Shown one piece after another: positions 1 through 6,370 of a stretch of DNA of 11,087 nt; position 1 is the first letter of the stretch, and the number at the start of each line of letters is the position of its first letter. Location: assembly GCA_050181295.1 (NCBI GenBank), contig JBFXDI010000126.1, positions 1 through 11,087 on the forward strand, in the 5' to 3' direction. A program made the position numbers and the translations under genes. The notes under the pieces were generated by a model, which searched no databases, was not told the origin of the DNA, and saw only the letters and a list, made by a program, of their open reading frames with translations. This DNA is from JBFXDI01 sp050181295. GTDB lineage: Bacteria; Pseudomonadota; Alphaproteobacteria; Rhizobiales; Aestuariivirgaceae.

Positions 1-282
1 GGTCGGTTTGGCCTTCTCTGGTTGATAACACCATTACGGACCCTCGAACAACTTGCTTCCGGCTATGCTTTCGCCGAGCAGAATTCGCGTGTGATATCAG
101 TGTGTTGAGATTTTCCACGGGTATAAGACGCGCGTTAACGCTCCTTACCTGATCTCCGACAATTCAAGACAATCTCTCTCCAGCGGGCAAACCCAGGATT
201 CAAGCCTCTGCTCTATAGACGATGCACGGAAACCTGCATGCCGGGACGGCCGGGCGGCAGTTGAGCAAGAGAGAGAAACGCG
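1..282. other. Left-edge non-coding stretch
   Basis: I see no gene here. The reading frames that enter this stretch are short, or are antisense shadows of the TadG-like gene that follows. No convincing -35/-10 pair was found: a TATAAG at 122-127 has only 11 bases between it and the nearest TTGAGA (105-110). The stretch presumably holds the promoter and leader of the gene starting at 283, but I cannot place it. A purine-rich AGAGAG just before 283 is the likely ribosome-binding site. Confidence 0.4.
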
Positions 283-1566
283 ATGACCCGTCTGAAACAG
301 CTTACCCGGCGCTTCCTGCGCAATTCGAGCGGCCAGGCCGCCATCATCTTCAGCCTCGCGAGCATCCCGCTCGTGGTCATGCTCGGCATGGCGGTCGACT
401 ATTCGAACCTGGTCAGCAACAAGAAGCATCTGCAGGCGACCCTGGACGCCGCGGCGCTCGCCTCCGCGGCTGCCTACGCCAAGGCCGACCCCAACTATGA
501 GGCCGTCGCCCAGAAATTCTTCAACACCAACGCGCCCGAGGAGCTGAAGGCCTCCCCGCCGGTCGTCAGCGTCAAGATCGACAAGCAAACGCTGCAGCTC
601 AAGGCGACGGTCGAGACGACCTTCCACAACACCATCATGAGCATGGTCGGCCAGGGCACTTCAAAGGTGAACGCCGCCACGACGGTCTCGCTGCCGGTCT
701 TCTCCGACTACCACAAGGGCGAGATCGTGTTCGTCCTCGACTACTCCGGCTCGATGGACGACAAGATCGACGGCAAGAAGAAGTACATCTCGATGCGCGA
801 TGAGGCGACCAAGCTCATCAACACCCTGTCGCAGAACGGGCTGAACACGGACGTGAAGTTCGGCGTGGTTCCCTTCTCCGGCGAGGTCTACGCGACCATG
901 CCGAAGAAGTACTGGTACAACCAGGGCACCAGCTCGACCAACTACACGAGCTGCACGCGCGACCGGAAGTACTCCCACAACATCACCGATACGACCCCGA
1001 ACACCACCACATCGACCCATGCCTCGCGCTGGGGTCAGCCTCTCGCGAGCAACGACTCGCACGGCATCACCTGCTCCGCCTATGCGACCCGCAACCTTCT
1101 CGTGCGGCCGCTGACGACGGACCATGTCGGCACCGTCACGGCGATCTCCAACATGCTGCCCTACAACTGGACGCACATCGCGGTCGGCATGGAGTTCGGC
1201 TGGCATCTGATCTCGCCCAACGAGCCGTTCAACCAGGGCGTCGCCTACGGCACGGAGAACACGCTCAAGGCCATCGTGCTCCTGACCGACGGCGCGCAGA
1301 CCGAGGTGGGCTGGGGCTCCGGCACGGTCAACACGGTGTCACAGGCCGAGAAGAACCTCGAGACCATCTGCACCAACGTCAAGGCCAAGGGCGTGCGCGT
1401 GCTGACGGTTGCCTACGACCTCTATGACAACGCGTCCACCACGCGCCTGAAGAACTGCGCCTCCTCTGCGGAAGACGCGTTCAACGTGAAGAACACGAAG
1501 GAACTCGCGTCTGCCTTCGGCGTCATCACCAACAAGCTCGCAAAGGTGATGTACATCGCCAAGTAG
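283..1566 (+). CDS. TadG-like pilus-assembly/VWA-domain protein
   Basis: This 427-residue protein is probably anchored in the inner membrane and faces the periplasm. Residues 14-45 form a TadE/TadG-type N-terminus: NSSGQAA followed by a hydrophobic helix (about 19-37) ending in AVDYSNLV. A von Willebrand A domain starts near 146. Its metal-ion site is visible as D-x-S-x-S at 153-157 (DYSGSM), a conserved Thr at 297 (NWTHIAVGMEFGWHL) and LLTDG at 333-337. A Ser/Thr/Asn-rich stretch with Cys residues (215-265) is inserted between the metal-site motifs. Proteins of this architecture occur in tight-adherence (Flp) pilus loci and also as orphans in rhizobia. No other tad gene lies in the window, so a role in pilus assembly is inferred from family only. 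The start ATG follows an AGAGAG purine run. The gene ends in TAG and is followed directly by a strong terminator. It appears monocistronic. Confidence 0.9.
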   Translation: MTRLKQLTRRFLRNSSGQAAIIFSLASIPLVVMLGMAVDYSNLVSNKKHLQATLDAAALASAAAYAKADPNYEAVAQKFFNTNAPEELKASPPVVSVKIDKQTLQLKATVETTFHNTIMSMVGQGTSKVNAATTVSLPVFSDYHKGEIVFVLDYSGSMDDKIDGKKKYISMRDEATKLINTLSQNGLNTDVKFGVVPFSGEVYATMPKKYWYNQGTSSTNYTSCTRDRKYSHNITDTTPNTTTSTHASRWGQPLASNDSHGITCSAYATRNLLVRPLTTDHVGTVTAISNMLPYNWTHIAVGMEFGWHLISPNEPFNQGVAYGTENTLKAIVLLTDGAQTEVGWGSGTVNTVSQAEKNLETICTNVKAKGVRVLTVAYDLYDNASTTRLKNCASSAEDAFNVKNTKELASAFGVITNKLAKVMYIAK

Positions 1567-1585
1567 ACTGGTTCGGCGATCATCG

Positions 1586-1626
1586 AGAAAAAGGGCGGGC
1601 CTCACGGGGTCCGCCCTTTCTCTTTC
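1586..1626. terminator. Two-way intrinsic terminator after the TadG-like gene
   Basis: A perfect 9-bp stem pairs AAAGGGCGG (1590-1598) with CCGCCCTTT (1611-1619). On the plus strand it is followed by a T-rich tail (TTTCTCTTT), which fits termination of the TadG-like gene 20 bases upstream. Read on the minus strand the stem is followed by CCGCCCTTTTT, an even better U-tract. It could therefore also terminate transcription arriving from the right. The minus-strand mttB-like tail whose stop codon is at 1625-1627 ends directly beside it. Confidence 0.85.
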
Positions 1627-1654
1627 AGAAGTCCGCCGCCTCGCCACCTTCCTC
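1624..1654 (-). pseudogene. Orphan 3' end of an mttB gene (remnant)
   Basis: Read on the minus strand, these 31 bases encode EEGGEAADF and a TGA stop. The MttB paralogue further right ends in EEGGETADF and TGA. At base level the stretch matches 3971-4001 at 28 of 31 positions by eye. Similarity continues on the stop-codon side as TCCGCC, a 2-base gap, then TTCTC (1610-1623 versus 3959-3970). Upstream of the tail the reading frame diverges at once, although a CTTCG at nearly the same offset hints at a more decayed match to about 1690. This is too short to be a functional gene. It is either the relic of an mttB gene or a repeat made when the LysR/oxidoreductase segment was inserted. Confidence 0.7.
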
Positions 1655-1768
1655 GTGCGTTCGGGAGTTGCCGCCAGGCCAACGCTTCGACACGCTGCGC
1701 GCCGGATGCCGCTTGAAGGCCGATCCCACATACAGCGGCCGTTTCAGTGCGCGAACTACGAGCCTAGC

Positions 1769-1821
1769 ATTGTCCGCATATTGCACCCTTTATAGAAAAT
1801 CTGTTCATGCTACTGGACAAT
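1769..1821. promoter_or_regulatory. Possible operator/promoter of the first LysR gene
   Basis: A 7-bp inverted repeat, ATTGTCC (1769-1775) and GGACAAT (1815-1821), flanks an A/T-rich stretch containing TATAGA (1791-1796), the best -10 candidate ahead of the LysR gene. The left arm contains TTGTCC (1770-1775), a possible -35 with a rather short 15-base spacer. LysR regulators often bind dyads that overlap their own promoter. The assignment rests on position and symmetry only. Confidence 0.3.
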
Positions 1822-1863
1822 CTCACCAGGCGTTCACGAGTCATCTCGGAATGCAGAACAGAC

Positions 1864-1872
1864 GGAGGAGGT
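1864..1872 (+). promoter_or_regulatory. Shine-Dalgarno site fixing the LysR start
   Basis: GGAGGAGGT lies six bases (counted from GGAGG at 1864-1868) or a little less before a GTG at 1875. This is a near-ideal ribosome-binding site and favours GTG 1875 over the in-frame ATG at 1851, which has no comparable site. Confidence 0.65.
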
Positions 1873-1874
1873 AC

Positions 1875-2780
1875 GTGGACCGCGTGGACGACATGATCCT
1901 GGTAACCGAGATTGCGGACACCGGCAGCTTCACCCAGGCCGGCGCTCGGCTCGGCATGTCGAAGTCCACGATCAGCCAACGCGTGGCTTATCTGGAAGAA
2001 CGGCTCGGGCTGCGACTGTTCAATCGGTCAACGCGGCACATCAGCGTGACCAGTAGCGGTCAGGTATATCTTGAATATTGCCGTCGCATCCGCGCGGAGG
2101 TGGCCGCCGCGAACTTGGCGATGGCCAGCCTCAAGGATCAGCCCATCGGAACCTTGAAGATCACCTGCCCGGAGGTGACCGCATCCCATTTTATGCCGTC
2201 TTTTCTTGGCGGCTTCGCCAAAAAGTTTCCGCGGGTCACTGTCGAGCTGATTGCAACAAACAGGCACCTCGACCTCATCCGTGAGCGCGTGGACTTCGCC
2301 TTCCGCGTTGGCTCCGTCTCGAGCCAGGACCTGGTCATCCGCAAGATCTCAACCATCAAGCGGGTTCTTGTCGCCTCTCCAGGTTACGTTGCTATAAGCG
2401 CACCGCTCAGGGAACCTGTCGATCTATTGCAGCACCGCTGTCTGCTCCACGATGCGCTTCCCGACTGGACCCTCATTTCCGGAACCACAAGGGTTGCCCT
2501 TCAGCCGCCCGCCGCAGCAAGAAGCGATTCAATGGGGTTCCTCCTTCAGTCCAGCATCGGAGGCAACGGGATCGCCTTGCTGCCCGCCTATGTTTGCCAA
2601 CCGGCCGTTGCGGCAGGTAGCCTGATCGAGCTTCTTCCGACCTGGGAGATGGCCTCCTACGAAATGACGCTGATCTTTCCCAATCTCAAAAATCAATCCC
2701 GGGCACAGGCGGCTTTTCGCGAATTCGTGAGCGCTTACGATTTCTCGCACTTTTCAACCGGACGCGCGCCCGCATCGTGA
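1875..2780 (+). CDS. LysR-family transcriptional regulator (CrgA-like)
   Basis: This is a DNA-binding regulator of about 301 residues, the usual LysR size. I chose GTG at 1875 because of the strong ribosome-binding site and because the resulting N-terminus, VDRVDDMILVTEIADTGSF, is the usual opening of this LysR subgroup. The open frame extends upstream (ATG 1851 and earlier) with low-complexity sequence that is unlikely to be protein. The winged helix-turn-helix covers about 5-64, with the recognition helix in LGMSKSTISQRVAYLEERL (26-44) followed by LGLRLFNRSTR. A periplasmic-binding-protein-like effector domain fills about 90-290 (GTLKITCPEV, DFAFRVGSV, GNGIALLPAYV). It converges on the oxidoreductase gene 63 bases away; such LysR/oxidoreductase pairs are common, and the oxidoreductase is a plausible target. 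Its sequence is visibly richer in A/T than the mttB genes, a hint of separate origin. The effector is unknown. Confidence 0.88.
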   Translation: MDRVDDMILVTEIADTGSFTQAGARLGMSKSTISQRVAYLEERLGLRLFNRSTRHISVTSSGQVYLEYCRRIRAEVAAANLAMASLKDQPIGTLKITCPEVTASHFMPSFLGGFAKKFPRVTVELIATNRHLDLIRERVDFAFRVGSVSSQDLVIRKISTIKRVLVASPGYVAISAPLREPVDLLQHRCLLHDALPDWTLISGTTRVALQPPAAARSDSMGFLLQSSIGGNGIALLPAYVCQPAVAAGSLIELLPTWEMASYEMTLIFPNLKNQSRAQAAFREFVSAYDFSHFSTGRAPAS

Positions 2781-2792
2781 TGCTCGCATCAC
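2777..2792. terminator. Small hairpin between convergent genes (weak)
   Basis: GTGATG (2777-2782) and CATCAC (2787-2792) form a 6-bp stem with a CTCG loop. It overlaps the stop codon of the LysR gene and sits between two converging genes. There is no T-tract on either side, so it is at best a weak or factor-assisted terminator. Confidence 0.25.
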
Positions 2793-2843
2793 CGTAACTG
2801 ATCGTTGAAGATTTCCCTTGCCACCCGAGCACGCGGTTCTTCT

Positions 2844-3848
2844 CTAGAGCTTCACCAGCTGCTTGCCGAAATTCTCGCCCTTGAGCATGCGGATCAAGGC
2901 ATGAGGCGTCGTTTCAATGCCTTCCGACACGTCCTCTCGAATTTCCAGAGAACCCTCCCTGTACCATTCGGTGAGCTGTGCCTTCGCGGCCGGATAGGAG
3001 GCTTCAAAGTCATCGAGGAGAAAACCTTCTATGCGCGCACGCGACACCAGGATGCGCCGCAGAAACCGGGGGCCGATGTCAGGCTTATCGAAGCGGTCCG
3101 CCAGCGCGACGGTGCCGACAACCACGATGCGGCCAAAGAGATTGATGTTGAGCACGGCCGCGTCGTGGATCGGCCCGGCCGTATTGTCCATGAATACGTC
3201 CACCCCGTTCGGACAGGCGGCGGCGACTGCGTTGGTCAGATCTTCCGTCGTTCTGTGATTAATGCCCGTCCGGTAGCCAATGTTCTTACACCATTCGATC
3301 TTGGCATCGCTTCCGGCCACTGCCACCGGATCGAGACCCTTGATGCGAGCTATCTGGCCGGCAATCTGGCCCACTGCTCCGGAAGCGGCCGAGATCAGAA
3401 CGGTTTCTCCCTTCTTCGGCCGGCCGACTTCCAGGAGCGCGAAATAAGCAGTCAGTCCCGGCATACCGAGGGCGCCAAGCGAGGTCTGTATGGGAGCGTT
3501 GCCGGGGTCGAGTACCGTGGCTGTTTTTGCAGCGATGGTCGTGAAAGGTTGCCAGCCGAAATCGTCAGCCAGCACCAAATCACCGGCCTTGAAGCCCGGC
3601 GCCTCCGAGGCAACAACCTCCCCAACGCCGCCTCCTTGCATCAAGTCGCCGATCTGCAGACCCGCCGCGTAGTTCTTTGCTGGGCTCAGTCGGGCGCGCA
3701 TGTAGGGATCGACCGAAAGCCAAAGCGTCCGGACAAGCAGTTCCCCGGCGCGCGGCACGGGCACGGCACGATCTTCCAATGTGAAGTCGTCCGTTGTGGG
3801 CATGCCGGCTGGAAAGCGCTTAAGAAGCCAAGTCGGATTCGATGTCAT
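2844..3848 (-). CDS. NADP-dependent oxidoreductase, zinc-less MDR family (CurA/leukotriene B4 dehydrogenase-like)
   Basis: This 334-residue cytosolic enzyme belongs to the medium-chain dehydrogenase/reductase group that reduces the C=C bond of alpha,beta-unsaturated ketones and aldehydes with NADPH. The GroES-like N-terminal part carries LWLSVDPYMRARL (42-54), typical of the CurA/PTGR branch. LGALGMPGLTAYFALLEVG (124-142) precedes the Rossmann fold. The nucleotide-binding loop is AASGAVGQIAGQIARIKG (154-171), and the C-terminal end is GENFGKQLVKL. The catalytic-zinc cysteines and histidines of alcohol dehydrogenases are absent, as expected. Length is normal for the family. ATG 3848 follows AGGTGG at short spacing. 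It converges with the LysR gene and lies 123 bases after the stop of an mttB gene on the same strand, so it could be read either from its own promoter or by read-through. The physiological substrate cannot be told from sequence. Confidence 0.9.
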   Translation of the reverse strand: MTSNPTWLLKRFPAGMPTTDDFTLEDRAVPVPRAGELLVRTLWLSVDPYMRARLSPAKNYAAGLQIGDLMQGGGVGEVVASEAPGFKAGDLVLADDFGWQPFTTIAAKTATVLDPGNAPIQTSLGALGMPGLTAYFALLEVGRPKKGETVLISAASGAVGQIAGQIARIKGLDPVAVAGSDAKIEWCKNIGYRTGINHRTTEDLTNAVAAACPNGVDVFMDNTAGPIHDAAVLNINLFGRIVVVGTVALADRFDKPDIGPRFLRRILVSRARIEGFLLDDFEASYPAAKAQLTEWYREGSLEIREDVSEGIETTPHALIRMLKGENFGKQLVKL

Positions 3849-3926
3849 GGAGCCACCTGAGGTTCGGGGTGCCGGACATCAGATAGCTCACCTCGGCGCA
3901 AACCCAGTAGCCTGGCTTTCAGAACT

Positions 3927-3950
3927 GACTGTGCGGATTTTCGTACAGTC
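3927..3950. promoter_or_regulatory. Dyad/hairpin between MttB paralogue 1 and the oxidoreductase
   Basis: GACTGT (3927-3932) and ACAGTC (3945-3950) are perfect inverted arms. Two further C-G pairs across a G-T mismatch (3933-3935 with 3942-3944) leave a 6-base A/T-rich loop. It lies 77-100 bases upstream of the oxidoreductase start and just downstream of the mttB stop on the same strand. No T-tract follows on the minus strand. An operator for the oxidoreductase is more likely than a terminator, but both remain possible. Confidence 0.35.
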
Positions 3951-3970
3951 CCGGCACATCCGCCTTCTCG

Positions 3971-4001
3971 TTCAGAAGTCCGCCGTCTCGCCGCCCTCCT
4001 C
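3971..4001. repeat. Right copy of the 31-bp direct repeat (mttB 3' end)
   Basis: This stretch contains the stop codon and last nine codons of MttB paralogue 1. It matches 1624-1654 at 28 of 31 positions in the same orientation. The two copies bound a 2.3-kb segment holding only the LysR and oxidoreductase genes. Confidence 0.7.
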
Positions 4002-5519
4002 AATGCGGCGGGCGATGAAGGCGCCGACCGCTTCGGCGATGGCAGGGTCGAGCGGCGGCGGCGCGTATTCCGCGAGCGCCTGCTTCCAGAGGGTGTTCGC
4101 CTTCTGGGAAGCTTGAGGCGAGCCCGCGGACTGCCACTGCTGGAAATTCCGCCAGTCGGAGATGAGCGGAGCGTAGAAGGCGTCGGTATAGCGCGCCAGC
4201 GTGTGGCTCGCTCCGAAGAAGTGGCCCCCCGGTCCGACTTCCCGCATGGCGTCGATGGCGAGCGCGTCCTCGCTCACCTCAAGCGGCTTCAGGAACTCCT
4301 CCACCATCTGCAGAAGGTCGATGTCGAGCGCGTACTTCTCGTAGCTCGCCACCAGGCCGCCCTCCATCCAGCCGGCGGCATGGATGATCTGGTTGCCGCC
4401 GCCCATGATGGCGCCCCAGAGCGAAAATACCGATTCGTAGGCGGCCTGGGCGTCAACGGCATTGGCGGCATTGGTGCCGGAGGTGCGGTAGGGCAAGCCG
4501 TAGCGGCGCGCGAGTTGGCCGCCGACGATGCAGGCCTTCATGTATTCCGGCGTGCCGAAGGCGGGAGCGCCGGATTTCATGTCCACGTTCGACGTGAAGC
4601 CGCCATAGACCACGGGCGCGCCGGGCCGCACGAGCTGAGCGAGGGCGACGCCCGCCAGCGCCTCGGCGTTCTGCTGCGCCAGCGCGCCGGCGATGGTGAC
4701 AGGCGCCATGGCGCCCGCGAGCGTGAAGGGCGTCACGCACACCATCTGGCCGCGCTTCGCCATCTGGATGATGCCGTTCGACATGGGGCTGTCGAGCTTC
4801 AAGGGCGAGTTGGTGTTGACGACGGTGTAGCAGGACGCCTCGCGATCGAACTGCTCCTTCGAGATGTTGCGCGCCAGCCGCGATATCTCCATGCCATCAT
4901 GCACGCGGCTCGAGCCCAGCGAGGACACGAAGCCCACCTTGTCGGAAAGCCTCACCTTCTCGCGCGCGACGATGAGGTGACGGATCGAAGGCTTGACGTC
5001 GAGCGCATCGACCGAGCCGCTGCCGGCGAAATGGATACAGTTGAAGAACTGCGCCAGCCGCATGAAGTTGCAGCTGTCCTCGAGCGTGCCGGGCCTGCGG
5101 CCGCGGTCGAGATCGGCGCAGTTGGGCGGGCCGCCCACTGGACAGAAGGCAATCCAGTCGCCACCAATGCGGATACTGTGCTCGGGGTTTCGGGCATGAA
5201 GCGTGAACTCGGAAGGCGCGGACCGGATGGCCTCGGTGATGATCTCGCGGCCGATCCTGACCCTCTCGCCCTCGATCTTCGCCCCGGCCATCGCGAACAC
5301 GTCGCGCGCCTGGGACAGCGTGATCTCCATGCCGATGTCCTCGAGCACGGTCAGGGAGGCGTTGTGGATCGCCTCGAGCTGGTCGGCCGAAACGATCTCG
5401 AGCGGCGGGAACAGCCGCCGCGGCTGCTTCCATTGAAGCTGGGAGATGTGGCCGCCGCCGTCGCGCCTGCGGCCCTCGCGCCGCGACCGCCTCTCCTGCC
5501 TGTCGTCCGTCAGACTCAT
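3972..5519 (-). CDS. Trimethylamine methyltransferase (MttB) family protein, paralogue 1, non-pyrrolysine
   Basis: This 515-residue cytosolic protein is a member of the MttB superfamily, which transfers a methyl group from a methylated (often quaternary) amine to the cobalt of a corrinoid protein. Family features include FPPLEIVSADQLEAIHNASLT (start at 37), NSPLKLDSPM (237-246), TPFTLAGAMAPVT (263-275), SNVDMKSGAPAFGTPEYM (310-327) and a Gly-rich MGGGNQIIHAAGWMEGGL (372-389). There is no internal amber codon, so it is not a pyrrolysine enzyme; the substrate may be a betaine, but that is inference. The start is ATG 5519, seven bases after GGGAGG. The frame stays open for 14 more codons upstream, but there the 25-base gap to the preceding gene would be overrun. 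The N-terminus is Arg-rich (ERRSRREGRRRDGGG, 9-23). It is the last gene of the probable four-gene minus-strand operon and is very similar to paralogue 2. Confidence 0.92.
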   Translation of the reverse strand: MSLTDDRQERRSRREGRRRDGGGHISQLQWKQPRRLFPPLEIVSADQLEAIHNASLTVLEDIGMEITLSQARDVFAMAGAKIEGERVRIGREIITEAIRSAPSEFTLHARNPEHSIRIGGDWIAFCPVGGPPNCADLDRGRRPGTLEDSCNFMRLAQFFNCIHFAGSGSVDALDVKPSIRHLIVAREKVRLSDKVGFVSSLGSSRVHDGMEISRLARNISKEQFDREASCYTVVNTNSPLKLDSPMSNGIIQMAKRGQMVCVTPFTLAGAMAPVTIAGALAQQNAEALAGVALAQLVRPGAPVVYGGFTSNVDMKSGAPAFGTPEYMKACIVGGQLARRYGLPYRTSGTNAANAVDAQAAYESVFSLWGAIMGGGNQIIHAAGWMEGGLVASYEKYALDIDLLQMVEEFLKPLEVSEDALAIDAMREVGPGGHFFGASHTLARYTDAFYAPLISDWRNFQQWQSAGSPQASQKANTLWKQALAEYAPPPLDPAIAEAVGAFIARRIEEGGETADF

Positions 5520-5526
5520 GCTGGTT

Positions 5527-5532
5527 CCTCCC
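5527..5532 (-). promoter_or_regulatory. Ribosome-binding site of MttB paralogue 1
   Basis: On the minus strand GGGAGG sits seven bases before ATG 5519. It selects that start over the longer in-frame extension. Confidence 0.65.
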
Positions 5533-5544
5533 GCCGATCGGCCA

Positions 5545-6354
5545 TCACGCGCCCAGCGCATAGGCCCACATGCCGAGCCCGGCCGCCGTCAGCGCGGCGC
5601 CGGTGGCATAGCTCAGCCAGTGCCCGTGGGGCGCGAGCTTCTCAATATACACATAGACGGCAAGCGCGGCGATCCACAGCACATTCATCACCCCGCCCAC
5701 GAAAAGGAGCGCCATCAGGAACCAGCAGCAGCCGAGGCACCAGGCGCCGTGCTCCGCGCCCATCCTGAGCGCTCCCGAAGCGCCCGCGCGCCACTCCTGC
5801 ATCAGGAAGAGGACCGGGTTGCGGCATTTGGCGAGGCAGGCCTGCTTAAGCGGCGTGAGCTGGTAGAGGCCGGCCGCCACGAGCAGCCCGCCGCCCAGCA
5901 CCGCGCCGGCCGACATGGCCATGGGCGAGACGAGGCCCGCCCGCTCTAGCGCCCATTGCAGGAGGGTCGCCAGTGCGCTGAACGCGGCCCAGGCCAGGAG
6001 GTAACCGGACAGGAAGGCGCCCGTCGGCGCCACCAGCGCTCCGGTATCGGGGTCCTTGCGGGAAATGGTCGCGAACAGGAGCACCATGGGGGCGACGCTC
6101 GGCACCATCATCGCCGCCATCATGATCCACCACATGGCGAACATGAGAAGTGCATAGCCGGGGGTCCAGCCGAGGCGGCGCATCATCGCCTCGTGCTCGG
6201 CCGGCGTCATGCCCATGGAGGTTGCATCCATGTCGTGCATGCCGACGCCCGAAAGCGTGTAGGCCCAGGCGAGCAGCACGACGAGCGCCAGCAGGCCGCC
6301 CACCACCCAGCGGTCGCGGCGGGCAACCGCCTCGGCGACGTCGGCTATCCGCAT
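5545..6354 (-). CDS. DUF2182 multi-pass membrane protein, predicted metal-binding
   Basis: This inner-membrane protein of about 269 residues has six likely membrane segments (about 16-34, 67-95, 108-134, 146-164, 206-232, 247-267). Family hallmarks are clear: MWWIMMAAMMVPSVAPMVLL (74-93), TPLKQACLAKCRNP (167-180), and GAWCLGCCWFLMALLFVGG (203-221), followed by MNVLWIAALAVYVYIEKL. The two cysteine motifs (C173/C177 and C206/C209/C210) and a Met/His-rich loop (MHDMDATSMGM, 39-49) are the basis of the metal-binding prediction. No biochemical function is established that I know of. ATG 6354 gives the N-terminus MRIADVAEAVARRDRWVV, as in relatives. A GTG at 6387 in the same frame would overlap the DUF1326 gene by 17 bases and has no well-spaced ribosome-binding site. 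With ATG 6354 the gap is only 16 bases, so the two genes are probably translationally linked. DUF1326 and DUF2182 genes commonly occur as a pair. Confidence 0.88.
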   Translation of the reverse strand: MRIADVAEAVARRDRWVVGGLLALVVLLAWAYTLSGVGMHDMDATSMGMTPAEHEAMMRRLGWTPGYALLMFAMWWIMMAAMMVPSVAPMVLLFATISRKDPDTGALVAPTGAFLSGYLLAWAAFSALATLLQWALERAGLVSPMAMSAGAVLGGGLLVAAGLYQLTPLKQACLAKCRNPVLFLMQEWRAGASGALRMGAEHGAWCLGCCWFLMALLFVGGVMNVLWIAALAVYVYIEKLAPHGHWLSYATGAALTAAGLGMWAYALGA

Positions 6355-6370
6355 GGACCCGAAAATACGG

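Noticed and set aside
135..148. TTAA-N6-TTAC as a CtrA-like site upstream of the TadG-like gene
   Set aside because: CtrA sites have seven bases between TTAA half-sites. Here the spacing and the second half-site both deviate, and no promoter could be aligned with it.
2805..3860. A 351-codon open frame opposite the oxidoreductase
   Set aside because: The minus strand has an intact medium-chain reductase with a nucleotide-binding motif. The plus frame has no recognisable domain.
4113..5768. A 551-codon open frame on the plus strand opposite MttB paralogue 1 and the end of the DUF2182 gene
   Set aside because: It is the antisense shadow of GC-rich genes. Its translation is low-complexity (Arg, Gly, Ala, His rich) and matches no family that I recognise, while the opposite strand encodes clear conserved proteins.
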